The notes under the pieces were generated by a model. It was not told where the DNA came from, ran no database searches, and saw nothing but the letters and a program-made list of their open reading frames with translations. A program made the translations under genes and the position numbers. Source: JBOCEF01 sp050586345 (GTDB taxonomy: Bacteria > Pseudomonadota > Alphaproteobacteria > Rhodobacterales > Rhodobacteraceae). From it: a stretch of DNA of 64,000 nt. Below are positions 24,788 through 33,910 of this stretch, in pieces. The first letter of the stretch is position 1, and every line of letters starts with the position of its first letter. Location of the stretch: positions 1-64,000 of the forward strand of contig NZ_JBOCEF010000022.1 of NCBI RefSeq assembly GCF_050586345.1, given 5' to 3'.

Positions 24788-27700
24788 ATGACCTGGACTG
24801 TTTCCGACCTCCTGGCCGCCCCCGTGTCGGACGCGATCGCGCCCGGGCCGCGGGACGCGGGCCTGCTCTCGGCGCTGGGGCTGGAGACCGTCGCCGCCGT
24901 GCTCGGCCTCGGGCCGGTGCGCCGGGCGCGGGCGCTGCTGGCCGCCGCCGCCGCGGGGGACGCCGCGGAAACCCGCCGCCTCGCCGGGCGGCGGTTCCAG
25001 GGAATGGCGCCGGAGGGCGCGCCGGACTGGCCGCTGGACGCGCTGGACGGGATCGGGGCCGAGGCCCGCCGGGCCTTCGCCGCGGCGGGGTATGACCGGC
25101 TCGCCGACATCGCCGCGCTGCCGCCCTACGTGGCGGCGGAACGGCTGCTGGCCGAGGCGCGCGCGGGCGCGGAGGCGGGCCGCCTCCCCGGCGCCCCGCG
25201 CCCCGCGCCCGCCGATCCGGGCGCAGGGGGCGGGCGTCCCGGAACAGGCCATCCCGGTTCAGGCCATCCCGGATCCGAACCCGCGGCGCCGATCCCCCAC
25301 GCGCCCGGCGCGGGCTACCACGCCCCGGCCTCGGCGCCGGAGGAGCTGATGCCCCGGATGCACGGCGCCGTCCCCTCGCTCCACCGCTTCAACGGGTTCT
25401 TCCGCGGGCGCGACCTGCGCGGGCTGCGCATCGGCATCGGCAAGGACTGCGCCCCGGACGAGATGATGGCCGCCATCTTCGACCCGCGCCTGCTGCCCTG
25501 CCCGGTCTTCTATCTCGGCCGCCTCGCGGGCTATGCGCAGCGCTGGACCCTCGGGCCGACCATGCTGGGCGAGCTGCGCCACTCCCTCGCCCTCGCTCCC
25601 GGGGAAAGCCGACAGGTGGCGGTGGTCGACTGGCGCCGCGACCAGCAGGCCGCGCGGCGGGAGGACACCGAGGGCGCCGAGACCCTCTCCGCCCGCATCC
25701 GCCATGCCCGCGCGCTGGACGAGACCGTCGCCACCACCGCCGCAGAGCACCAGTTCGGCCGCACCGACGCGCAGGCGGTCACCGCCGCGGGCGCCGTGGG
25801 GGCCGTCGCCGCCGCGGGGCTGGTCGGGGGCGGCGCCGGGGCGCTGACCGGGGCCGGGGTCGGCGCGCTGATCGGCGGGGTGGGCGCCGGGCCGGGCGCG
25901 CTGATCGGCGCGGGCGTGGGCGGGGCGGCGGGCGTCGCCTCGGCCGGGCTCGCCATCGCCGGGGGCGCCGCGCTCGGCATGATCCAGGCCGAATCCGAGG
26001 GCGACCGGGGGATCGAGGGCGAGACCGCCCAGAACATCCTGCAGAGCACCCAGCAGAACGCCTCCGCCGTCCGGTCCCTGCGCGCCTCTGTGGTCGTGGA
26101 AGACGCCGAGGCCGAGCGCGAGAGCCTGCGCACCAGCACCATCACCAACTACAACCACATGCATGCGCTGACGATGCAGTATTACGAGCTGCTGCACCGC
26201 TACGAGGTCGAGATGCGCCTCGACAGCCTCGCGCCGCTGCTCTTCGTGCCTTTCGGCGCGCTGCACTTCGCCACCGCCGAGGAACTCGAGGCCCTCTGGC
26301 CCCGCATCCGGCCCTTGTTCGGCGAGGGCGACTTGGTCCGCCTCGTGGACGAACGCTTCGGCCTGCGCCCCGCCGCCGACATCCCGCGCGAGGCGATCGA
26401 GGTCCCGCCCGAGCCGCAGCGCCCCGACCTGCCGCGCCCGGAGGAGGTGGAGATCACCCCCGACAGCGTGCGGGTGAAGATCACCGTCGCCGGGGGTTTC
26501 GACGTCGCGAACTCGGACCTCTATTTCGCCTGGGACGACCCGGCCGAGGGGCGGCGGCGCCTGCCGTTGACGCAGGCGAACGGGTCCGACCCGCATGACC
26601 AGGTGCTCAAGCCCGATGGCGGCTTTCCGACCCTGCGCGCCGACCGGGTGGCGGGGGTCGAGATGCGGATGCAGGACGCCAGCGCGCTGCAGGCCTCGGT
26701 CGGCCTGTTGCAGACCATCCCCGTCGAAATCTCCGTCACCTACGATTCCACCGCCGCCTCGGGGCAGACGACCGTGCAGCTGGGGCGCAAGACCTTCTAC
26801 ACCGCGGGCCATGACGACACGCTGCGCCTCTTCGCCTGGACGCCCCTCTCGGGCGCCGCCGAGGCGTGGGAGGATTACGACGCCGCCCACCCCGAATGGG
26901 CCGACGCCACCGCCCGCGCCGCCGCGGCCGAGGCCGCGTACCAGCAGGCCCTCGCCGCGCGCGCGGATGCCCAGGCCGACGCCGTCGCACGGGTGCTGCA
27001 GATCGCCCGGGGCCGCCGCTACGAGCTGACCCGCGCGATCCTCGAAGGGGCCGAGCCGGAGCTGCTCGCCGCCGCGCTCGACGCCGCCGAGCTGACCGCC
27101 GGGGGCGCGTCCCTGCCGCTCCATGCCGTCGCCCATACCGTGCCGGTCGCCGTGGCGGGGGCGCATATCATCCTGCGGCTCAAGACCGTGACCAGCGGCC
27201 TTGGCGGGCGCATCTCCATCGACGATCCCGCCGCGGGGGTCCCCGATGCGCTGACCGAGCTGATCCAGCACGCGGGCGAGACCGAGAAGCGCTTCGCCGC
27301 CCTCTCCGCCGCGCCGCTGGGGGCCGGGGTGGTGGACCTGCCCAGCCCCGGCCTCTTCGCCGAGGCGCTGCTGGGGCGGGCCAACGGGGCCGAGAAGCTC
27401 GACGTCTCGCGCCGCACCGACTGGCACGAGACGCCGATCCCGCACCAGCCGCCCGCCATCGCGCCGCTCTCGGCGGGCAGCCGGGCGATGCTGCCGGACC
27501 TGTCGCCGAACGTGCCCGCGGCGAGCCTCGACGTCGCGGCGCCCCCCGCCTTCCCGGACCCGGCGGGCTTCGCCGAGGCTTTCGCCGCGCTGCGCACGCC
27601 CGGCCTGTTCCGCGACATGTCCAAGTCGGGCGAGCTGGCGGGGATGATCGGCAGCCTCAACCAGCTGGCGGGCAAGCTGGGCGACGCGGCGACGGGCATG

Positions 27701-28915
27701 ACCGGAGAGGCCGCGGCGCGCACGCTCGGGGCCGCGACGAAGGTGGCGGAGCTGTCGGCGGGCCTTGCCGCCGAGACGCTGAAGCACGCGGGGGCCGAGG
27801 CGGCGGCGACGCGGCCCGCGACCCGGCTGGGCGGCGCGCTCAACGGCATCGGCGCCGCGATCGAGGCCGAGACCGATCCCGCCAAGCGCGCCGAGCTGAT
27901 GGACCGGTTCACCGACATCCTGACCCGCGGATTCGGCGGGCTGACCGAGGGCTTCGATCTCGACGAGCTGCTGTCGGGGCTAGGCTGGGACGGGTTCGGG
28001 GACCTGTTCGGCGGCGGCGGCGATGGGGGCGGCGGCGGGACCGGGACCGGCGGAAGCGGCGGAAGCGGCGGCGGCCTGCCCGCCCCGGGCGCCGTCACCG
28101 CGCCCCCGGAGGGCGCGCACCCGACCTCGCCGGGCGAGGCGGGGTTCCGCAACGATATCGACCCGATCCTGCGCGGCGGCGGCACGCCGTCCGCCGCCGA
28201 CCTGCATGGCGCGCTGAAGAACTGGTACGACGTGTCGGTGAAACCCGGGCTGCTGCGCGCCCAGGATGACGACGCCCTCTTGCGCGGCGCGATCGAGGAA
28301 TACCTGCGCTGGTGGGCCGCCACGGCCCAGACCGGGCGCGACGGGACCGACCCGCCCAGCCTCGTCCCCCAGCACGAGGAAGGCCGGGCCCTGATGCGCG
28401 AGGGGCTCGTCTCCGCCATCCGCCAGGCCGATGCGCGGATGCAGCAGAGCAACGACTACACCTATCTGCGCGACGTGCTGGCCTGGTCGGCGATGGCGAT
28501 GCAGCTCGAGCTTGACGACGACCCCGCCGCGCCGCTGGACAGCGTGGGGGCGGTGGCGCTGACCTCGCTGTCGGTGGCGCTGGTGCCGGTGGACGAACCC
28601 GTGGCGGCGGCGCCGGGGGCGCAGGTCGCGTTCTCCTTCGCCGCCTATGCAAGGATCGGGAGCAACCCGCCCCTGCTTGCGCCCCCGGTCGGCTATGACG
28701 TGACCGCGACCGGGGCCGCGGGCGGGACCGAGCGGCTGCATGGCTGGACCGACCCCGAGGGGCGGCTCTCCTTCACCCTGACCGCGGGGGCGAGCGGTTC
28801 GCTCGAGGTGACGGTGGAGGCGGGCTGGCCCTTCGGCGGCGGCCCGGACGCGCCGGGGACCGGCGGCGCGCCGCTGGTCGTCCGGCGCTATGCGCGCAGC
28901 CTGCCCATCGCCTGA
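24788..28915 (+). CDS. Very large protein of unknown function with glycine-zipper segment
   Basis: This intact 1375-residue protein does not match a family I can name. In order: two helix-hairpin-helix-like helical segments (about 25-60 and 81-125); a Pro/Gly linker with HPGSGHPGS (135-175); a compact block with RFNGFFRGRDLRGL and LAPGESRQVAVVDW; a charged helical segment; a 65-residue glycine zipper (about 331-400, with GVGALIGGVGAGPGALIGAG) that could enter a membrane or self-assemble; a conserved-looking NYNHMHALTMQYYELLHRYE (about 454-473); a beta-rich middle; an Ala-rich coiled region (about 700-760); a Gly-rich linker (1074-1100); a helical domain; and a C-terminal Ig-like domain (about 1258-1370). 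No signal peptide is visible. The ATG at 24788 follows GGGAG; an upstream TTG is less likely. The gene stands alone, and its neighbours do not explain it. Confidence 0.85.
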   Translation: MTWTVSDLLAAPVSDAIAPGPRDAGLLSALGLETVAAVLGLGPVRRARALLAAAAAGDAAETRRLAGRRFQGMAPEGAPDWPLDALDGIGAEARRAFAAAGYDRLADIAALPPYVAAERLLAEARAGAEAGRLPGAPRPAPADPGAGGGRPGTGHPGSGHPGSEPAAPIPHAPGAGYHAPASAPEELMPRMHGAVPSLHRFNGFFRGRDLRGLRIGIGKDCAPDEMMAAIFDPRLLPCPVFYLGRLAGYAQRWTLGPTMLGELRHSLALAPGESRQVAVVDWRRDQQAARREDTEGAETLSARIRHARALDETVATTAAEHQFGRTDAQAVTAAGAVGAVAAAGLVGGGAGALTGAGVGALIGGVGAGPGALIGAGVGGAAGVASAGLAIAGGAALGMIQAESEGDRGIEGETAQNILQSTQQNASAVRSLRASVVVEDAEAERESLRTSTITNYNHMHALTMQYYELLHRYEVEMRLDSLAPLLFVPFGALHFATAEELEALWPRIRPLFGEGDLVRLVDERFGLRPAADIPREAIEVPPEPQRPDLPRPEEVEITPDSVRVKITVAGGFDVANSDLYFAWDDPAEGRRRLPLTQANGSDPHDQVLKPDGGFPTLRADRVAGVEMRMQDASALQASVGLLQTIPVEISVTYDSTAASGQTTVQLGRKTFYTAGHDDTLRLFAWTPLSGAAEAWEDYDAAHPEWADATARAAAAEAAYQQALAARADAQADAVARVLQIARGRRYELTRAILEGAEPELLAAALDAAELTAGGASLPLHAVAHTVPVAVAGAHIILRLKTVTSGLGGRISIDDPAAGVPDALTELIQHAGETEKRFAALSAAPLGAGVVDLPSPGLFAEALLGRANGAEKLDVSRRTDWHETPIPHQPPAIAPLSAGSRAMLPDLSPNVPAASLDVAAPPAFPDPAGFAEAFAALRTPGLFRDMSKSGELAGMIGSLNQLAGKLGDAATGMTGEAAARTLGAATKVAELSAGLAAETLKHAGAEAAATRPATRLGGALNGIGAAIEAETDPAKRAELMDRFTDILTRGFGGLTEGFDLDELLSGLGWDGFGDLFGGGGDGGGGGTGTGGSGGSGGGLPAPGAVTAPPEGAHPTSPGEAGFRNDIDPILRGGGTPSAADLHGALKNWYDVSVKPGLLRAQDDDALLRGAIEEYLRWWAATAQTGRDGTDPPSLVPQHEEGRALMREGLVSAIRQADARMQQSNDYTYLRDVLAWSAMAMQLELDDDPAAPLDSVGAVALTSLSVALVPVDEPVAAAPGAQVAFSFAAYARIGSNPPLLAPPVGYDVTATGAAGGTERLHGWTDPEGRLSFTLTAGASGSLEVTVEAGWPFGGGPDAPGTGGAPLVVRRYARSLPIA

Positions 28916-28940
28916 GGGGGGCGCGGGTGCGGGGCGGCGC

Positions 28941-29822
28941 TTACCGCGCGGCGTCCAGCGGCCCTTCAACGCTGAGCGCGGCGGTCATGCCGGCGGCCAG
29001 GAACACGCCCTCGGGCGTCTCGTCCATGCTGATCCGCACCGGCATCCGCTGAGCCAGGCGGACCCAGTCCAGCACCGGGTCGACCGCGGGCAGCCCGTCG
29101 GCGTCCGTGGCGCCGTTCCCGTCCGCGATGCCGCGCCCCAGGCTCTCGACATGGCCGATGATCGTCCCCGGCGCGCCCATCAGCGAGATCTCCACCCGGT
29201 CGCCGACATGGATGCGCGCCAGCTGCGTCTCGCGGAAATACCCGGTCACGCCGAAGCTGCCGGCGTCGATCACGGTGACCGACGGGGCCCCCGCGACCAC
29301 GTAGTCGCCGGTCCGCAGCTTCAGGTTCGTCACGTAGCCGTCGACCGGCGCCCGGACCTCGGTGCGCGCAAGGTCCAGCCGGGCCATGTCGAGCGCGACC
29401 TGCGCGCCGCGCACCTGCGCGCGGGCGGCGGCGGGGTCGTGCCGGGCCTGCTCGATGCTCGGGGCGCTGATCGCCGCCGAGGCCTCGAGGCGCGCGGCGA
29501 CCGAGGCCTTGAACTCCATCGCCTCGCGCTCGGCGTCGAGGGTCGCCTCGGCCAGCGCGACGGCCAGCTCGAAGCTCTCGGCGCCGATGCGGAACAGCAG
29601 GTCGCCCGCGTGGACGATATCGTTGTCGGCGACGGCCACGCCGGCGACCACGCCCGAGACCTGGGGCGCGATGCGCACGGACTCGGCGCTGACGCGCCCG
29701 TCCCGCGTCCAGGGCGCGGTCATGTAGGAGGCCCGGAAGAACTGCGCGCAGACGCCTGCGCAGACCAGCATGGCGGCGGTGAGCAGCACGGGTCCGCCAT
29801 TGCGCTTGAGACGGGCGATCAT
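28941..29822 (-). CDS. HlyD/EmrA-type periplasmic adaptor (AaeA-like)
   Basis: This 293-residue membrane-fusion protein has one N-terminal transmembrane helix (about 10-30). A biotinyl-lipoyl-like half-motif follows (RIAPQVSGVVAGVAVADNDIV), then a short helical hairpin, a second lipoyl half (TEVRAPVDGYVTNLKLRTGD) and a beta-barrel domain. It resembles the AaeA adaptor that works with a FUSC-family (AaeB-like) permease to export aromatic acids. Its ATG overlaps the stop of the DUF1656 gene (29819-29822). The permease gene that normally completes the set is absent, so export function is doubtful unless the partner is encoded elsewhere. Confidence 0.88.
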   Translation of the reverse strand: MIARLKRNGGPVLLTAAMLVCAGVCAQFFRASYMTAPWTRDGRVSAESVRIAPQVSGVVAGVAVADNDIVHAGDLLFRIGAESFELAVALAEATLDAEREAMEFKASVAARLEASAAISAPSIEQARHDPAAARAQVRGAQVALDMARLDLARTEVRAPVDGYVTNLKLRTGDYVVAGAPSVTVIDAGSFGVTGYFRETQLARIHVGDRVEISLMGAPGTIIGHVESLGRGIADGNGATDADGLPAVDPVLDWVRLAQRMPVRISMDETPEGVFLAAGMTAALSVEGPLDAAR

Positions 29823-30028
29823 GTCGGAAGATGCTCCAGCAAAAGGGCGGAGGCGCCCAGGATCGAGATGTAGAGGGCGGCGTCGAACAGGGCGGGATGC
29901 CAGACATGCCGGTAGAGCCCGGCGCGGGCGAGCAGGCGGTGAACCCCGCGATGGGCCGCGTAGCTCAGCACGGCGAGGATCAGCAGGGCGGGGGTGAAGA
30001 CCCCCGCGACATCGATGTCCTGGATCAT
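29819..30028 (-). CDS. DUF1656 small membrane protein (AaeX-like)
   Basis: This 69-residue protein has two hydrophobic segments (about 8-27 and 45-65), a central YRHVWHPALFDAALYISIL, and the DUF1656 N-terminus DIDVAGVFTPALLIL. It is the small partner found between a FUSC permease and a HlyD adaptor in aromatic-acid efflux operons. The start at 30026-30028 follows a good CAGGAGG ribosome site. Its stop overlaps the adaptor start. The expected upstream FUSC gene is missing; an antiparallel hydrolase fragment lies there instead. Confidence 0.86.
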   Translation of the reverse strand: MIQDIDVAGVFTPALLILAVLSYAAHRGVHRLLARAGLYRHVWHPALFDAALYISILGASALLLEHLPT

Positions 30029-30061
30029 GCGGACCTCCTGCGTCCGGCCGGGAATGAAGGG

Positions 30062-30772
30062 GTGGGGGCGCCCGGGGGCGACGCCTCGGACGCGCTGCTG
30101 GACGACTGGCTCGACCCGCTGCTCGATCTCGCGGGCGGCGGCGCGGCCCCGCTGATCGCCGGGCACCGCGAGGGCGGGATCCTCGCCGCCCGGGCCGCCG
30201 CGCGGGCGCTGGCGCGGGGGCGCGCGGTTGCGGGGCTGGCGCTGGTCTCGACCGGGGCGCCGGTGCGGGACCCGTCGCAATTCGACGCCGCGCCGAAGGC
30301 GACGCGCCGCACGCTGGCCGCCGGGCGGCTGGCGGGGCCGGCGCTGCAGCTGGGTTACGAGGCCGCCGCGCGCGCCTTCCGCACCGGCCCGGCGGCCGAG
30401 GAGAAATTCGTGCGCTATTTCTGCCACGAGAACCCCGCCGACGCCGCGGCGCTGTCCGACCCGGCGCTGTTCGACGCGGTGCGGGAGAACCTGCGCTTCT
30501 GCTTCGAGCGGCCCGCCCAGGTCGCGCGCGACGTCGGCGCCTGGGGCGCGGACTGGTCCGGGGCGCTGGAGGCGGCGGCGGCGCGGGTCCCGGTGCTGTT
30601 CGCCCATGGCGCGGCGCATGACTTCCTGCCCCTCGCGGCGGTCGAGGCGCTCGTCGCGAGGGGCCCGGCCCTGTCCTGCCTGGCGGTGGAGGGGGCGGGG
30701 CAGCTGGCGCTCTACCGCGCGCCCGAGCGGATCGCCGCCGCGTGCCGCGCCCTTGCGCCCGGCCCGGCATAG
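30062..30772 (+). pseudogene. N-terminally truncated alpha/beta hydrolase lacking the nucleophile
   Basis: The frame reads the second part of an alpha/beta hydrolase: DWLDPLLDLAGGGAAPLIAG, LALVSTGAP, a helical cap and VLFAHGAAHDFLP with the acid residue. The nucleophile elbow reads GHREG where GHSxG is expected. The final motif is GAGQLALY where a catalytic His often sits. The first 80 or so residues of the fold are missing. No proper ATG or ribosome site exists; a GTG at 30062 is the best local start. It abuts the DUF1656 gene head-to-head across the place where a FUSC gene is expected, so one deletion may have removed both. A hydrolase domain of a LuxR-type regulator is another possible origin. 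Confidence 0.7.
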
Positions 30773-30817
30773 CGCCGGGTCCGCGGCCCGGGTCCCGATC
30801 CCGGCCCTGGCCCCGGC

Positions 30818-31617
30818 TCAGCGCGCGGGCGCCGCCGCGCCGTCGCGCACCAGGCGGGCGGCGAGGGCGGTGCGGTTCTCGACCTCGTAGCGGCGGATCA
30901 GGGTCTGCACGTATTCCTTGACCGTGTGCTCGGACAGGCCCGTCTCGCGGGCGATGCCCTTGTTCGACATCCCCTCGCACAGCAGGATCGCCACCCGCAG
31001 CAGCTGCGGCGGCAGCGGCGGGCGCGCGGGGTCCGCCCCGGCGGCGGCGCCCGGCCCGCCCGCCGCGCCCGGCCCGGCGTCCCCGCCCGCATCGGCCGCG
31101 AGGATCGTGCGCAGCGACAGCGCCGCGCCGCGGCACAGCCGGCCCATCTGCGCCATCGCCGCCGGACCGCCCATGGCCTGGCCGCGCCGCCCGGCGGTGT
31201 AGATCACCCCCAGCGCGCCGTCCCGGCCCGCACCAGCCCGCATATGTTCCACGCGAAGCCCCAGCTGCGCAGCAGGTCGTGCAGCGGGCTCGCCCGCCAG
31301 GTCTCGGCCCCCACGCAGCTCTCGCCATCCGTCACCTGCGCCCCGGCCCCGAGGCGCCGGATCAGCGGGTCGTCCGCCCCGAACCGCGCCGCGTATTGCT
31401 CGAGGAACCCCCTCGGCACGTCGCCGCTGTACAGGAGCCGCGGCGCCGGGCCGCCGAGCATGTAGATCCCCACCGTGGCCGAGCCGGTCATCCGGTCCAG
31501 CGCCGCCTGGCAGGCGCGGCCCAGCTCCTCGGTCGAGCGGCTCTCGGCCACGGCCGGCAGCTGCGGCGGCGGCAGCGCGGCGGCGGCTTGCGGGATCGGC
31601 AGGCGGGCTTCGGTCAT
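30818..31617 (-). pseudogene. LuxR-family regulator, frameshifted in the middle
   Basis: The N-terminal half from 31617 reads a sensory domain (STEELGRACQAALDRMTGSA, ADDPLIRRLGAG, SWGFAWNICGLVRAG) and then leaves frame. The continuation (DGALGVIYTAGRRGQAMGG, then a GerE-type helix-turn-helix with CEGMSNKGIARETGLSEHTV and ends at 30818) lies in another frame. One base seems lost from a G run at 31222-31224. Repaired, the protein would be about 266 residues, usual for LuxR regulators with an N-terminal PAS/autoinducer-like domain. As read, the DNA-binding domain cannot be made from the start codon. Its target may have been the neighbouring efflux or hydrolase genes, which are also damaged. Confidence 0.8.
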
Positions 31618-32043
31618 GGGACGGCCCCCTCGGCTGGGCGGCGCGGCGACGCCCGGGGTCACGGTCCGGGTGCACCGCGCCGCGAGGCGTTGCACAGGAT
31701 GCAGGCGGACTCGCGTCGCACCCGAAGCTTACCCGAATAAATTTTAAACGCAAAACATCTCGGCGCCCGGAAATGCGGCGCCCAATCCCCCCAACCGGGG
31801 GGGGTGAGCGAAAATCCGTATCCCGGAAGGATCATTTCACAGGGGACGAGGCGCCGGGCGCCGCGCCCGGCAGACCCGATTTCCTTCACACCCGAACGTC
31901 TTGCGGCGCTCGGCCCGCCGCGGACCCCTCCGCGGCCGGGGGGATCGCGCCATGCCGCGCGCCGCCGGCCGCCCCGCCCCGCAGATCCAACCCGCGGCCC
32001 CCGCGCGCAGCCCGCGCCGGGGCCCAACCGAAAGGCCGCCCGC
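31618..32043. promoter_or_regulatory. Divergent promoter region of the monooxygenase operon
   Basis: This 426-bp gap separates the LuxR start (minus) from the flavin monooxygenase start (plus). An A/T-rich string AATAAATTTTAAACG (31736-31750) is the best promoter candidate. Just before it GAAGCTTACCC (31724-31734) is repeated exactly at 47575-47585 in front of another cupin gene. No gene is seen; an in-frame extension of the monooxygenase back to 31804 has no ribosome site and a Pro/Arg-rich translation. Confidence 0.5.
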
Positions 32044-33261
32044 ATGAACATGTCCGCCACCCCCCCGACCGCCGCCGAGGCGATCTCCGCCGCCGCCGAC
32101 GCCCTGCTGCCGCTGGTGCGCGAACGCGCCCACGAGGCCGAGGCCCTCGGGCAGCTGACCGACGACGTGGTCCGCGCCATGCGCGACGCGGGCCTGTTCA
32201 CCATGCTCTACCCCGAGGAGGTCGGCGGCGCCGAGATCACCCATTACGAGGCGATGCTGATCTCGGAGAAGGTCGCCCACGCCCATGCCTCGGCCGGCTG
32301 GTATATCGGCGTGAACAACATGGAGGGCGCCGCCATGGCCCTCTATATCGACCAGGCCGGGGTCGACCGGATCTTCAAGGACGGCGTCGACATCACCATC
32401 GCCGGCAACGGCGTGCCGCGCGGCTTCGCCCGCAAGGTGGGTGGCGGCTACGAGATCTGGGGCCAGTGGGCCTACGGGTCGGGCATCGCCCACGCGGAAT
32501 GGATCCACACCGGCTGCTTCGTCGTCGACGAGGCGGGCGAGATGATCATGGGCGAGGGCGGCCCCGAGGTCGTCATCTGCCACCACCCGCGCGAGACGGT
32601 GGAGCTCAAGGGCAACTGGGACGTGCTGGGCCTGCGCGCCACCGGCAGCTTCGACTACCGCGTGGCCGAGGGCGAGACGATCTTCGTGCCGGACGACATG
32701 GTCTACGGCTTCGACGTGGAAGGCCCGCAGCGCGGCAAGCTGCAGGGGGCGATCGGCCTCGCCGGGTTCTCGGCCTGGGCGCATTCGACCTGGGCCATCG
32801 GCGTCGGCCGCCGGATGCTGGACGAGCTGCGGGACGTCATCACCGCCCGCCGCGACGCGTTCGGGCCGTCCGCCGAGAGCGCCAGCTTCAAGTTCCAGTT
32901 CGCCCAGGCCGAGGCGAAATACCGGGCCGCCCGCGCGCTGGCGCTGGAGACGTGGAAGGACGCATCGGACACGCTCTCCTCCGGCCAGCCGCTGGCGCAG
33001 GAGCAGATGACGATGATCAAGCTCGCCCTGCGGCACGTCCATGACGTGATCTCCGAGACCGCGACCTTCGCCCACCGCTCGGCCCGCGGCGCGTCGCTGC
33101 ACAAGACGGCGATGCAGCGGACGTACCGCGACATCCATGCCGGCGCCCAGCACATCCTGATGGCCGACCAGATCGTCGAGGAATGCGGCCGCGGCCTGCT
33201 GGGCGTCGCCGACCCCGAGGCGCCCTGGACCGTGTTCGGCATCGCCGACGGCGCGAAATGA
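32044..33261 (+). CDS. Flavin-dependent monooxygenase, acyl-CoA dehydrogenase fold (HsaA/HpaB-like)
   Basis: This 405-residue protein has the group D monooxygenase pattern: MLYPEEVGG, HASAGWYIGVNN, GQWAYGSGIAHAEW, LRATGSFDYRVA and a C-terminal helical bundle with ARGASLHKTAMQRTYRDIHA. These enzymes hydroxylate aromatic or heteroaromatic substrates using reduced FMN/FAD supplied by a partner. The ATG at 32044 follows GAAAGG. The partner reductase starts within its stop codon (ATGA at 33258-33261), which confirms a two-component system. The following genes encode an alpha/beta hydrolase-cupin fusion and an MFS permease. True acyl-CoA dehydrogenase activity is unlikely, because the catalytic Glu region is absent. 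Confidence 0.87.
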   Translation: MNMSATPPTAAEAISAAADALLPLVRERAHEAEALGQLTDDVVRAMRDAGLFTMLYPEEVGGAEITHYEAMLISEKVAHAHASAGWYIGVNNMEGAAMALYIDQAGVDRIFKDGVDITIAGNGVPRGFARKVGGGYEIWGQWAYGSGIAHAEWIHTGCFVVDEAGEMIMGEGGPEVVICHHPRETVELKGNWDVLGLRATGSFDYRVAEGETIFVPDDMVYGFDVEGPQRGKLQGAIGLAGFSAWAHSTWAIGVGRRMLDELRDVITARRDAFGPSAESASFKFQFAQAEAKYRAARALALETWKDASDTLSSGQPLAQEQMTMIKLALRHVHDVISETATFAHRSARGASLHKTAMQRTYRDIHAGAQHILMADQIVEECGRGLLGVADPEAPWTVFGIADGAK

Positions 33262-33845
33262 CCGGCGCCTCCCCCGCCGCCGCGCCCCCTGCGACGGGGT
33301 CGCGGGTGCTCGGCCTCGTCGGCGCAAGCTGGCGGCCCGCCCGCCCGCGGATGCTGGTCGAGGCCGCCGCCGCCCGCCTCGCCGCCGCGCACGGGATCGG
33401 GACCGAGGTCGCGGACCTGCTCGACGCCGGGCCGGGCCTCGGGGCCTTCCAGCGCCGGGACATGGACGCCCGGGCCGAGGCGCTGATCGCGAAGGTGGAG
33501 ACCGCCGAGGCGCTGATCATCGGCTGCCCGGTGTTCCAGGGCGGGATGCCGGGGCTTCTGAAGCACCTGTTCGACCAGGCGCCCGAGGGGGCGCTGAAGG
33601 GTCGCCCGGTCCTCATCACCGCCTGCGGCGGCGGCCTGCGCCACGCGCTGGTGGTCGAGCACCAGATCCGCCCCCTGTTCGGCTATTTCGAGGCGCTGAC
33701 CTGCCCCACCGCCGTCTATGCCGGCACCGCCGAGCTGTCGGACGGCGCCCCCGCCCCGGCGCTGGCCGAGCGGATCGAGGCCGCGGCCGCGCAGCTCGCC
33801 GCCCTGATGGCCCCGCGCAGGACGACGGGGCGCCGGGCGGCCTGA
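33258..33845 (+). CDS. NAD(P)H-dependent FMN reductase partner
   Basis: This 195-residue flavodoxin-fold reductase has the phosphate-binding loop VGASWRPARP in the place of the family GSxRxxS, the second loop CPVFQGGMPGLLKHLFD and TACGGGLRHALVVEHQI. It should supply reduced flavin to the monooxygenase encoded just before, whose stop it overlaps. The usual Ser of the phosphate loop is replaced by Pro/Arg, so flavin binding may be modified. The N-terminal 15 residues are low-complexity Ala/Pro. Confidence 0.86.
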   Translation: MTGASPAAAPPATGSRVLGLVGASWRPARPRMLVEAAAARLAAAHGIGTEVADLLDAGPGLGAFQRRDMDARAEALIAKVETAEALIIGCPVFQGGMPGLLKHLFDQAPEGALKGRPVLITACGGGLRHALVVEHQIRPLFGYFEALTCPTAVYAGTAELSDGAPAPALAERIEAAAAQLAALMAPRRTTGRRAA

Positions 33846-33910
33846 CGCCGCCCCGCCCCTCCCTTCCCTTTCCCGGACCAGGCCCCATTCCCAGACCAAG
33901 GACCCCCGCC

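Noticed and set aside
28941..31617. Mobile-element insertion as the cause of the damaged genes
   Set aside because: No transposase remnant, terminal inverted repeat or target duplication was found near the junction; a deletion is simpler.
31804..32043. 80-codon upstream extension of the flavin monooxygenase
   Set aside because: The sequence is Pro/Arg-rich, lies over the likely promoter and lacks a ribosome site; the fold begins right after ATG 32044.
32044..33261. Acyl-CoA dehydrogenase of beta-oxidation
   Set aside because: The overlapping FMN-reductase gene and the HsaA/HpaB-type motifs indicate a flavin-dependent monooxygenase using the same fold.
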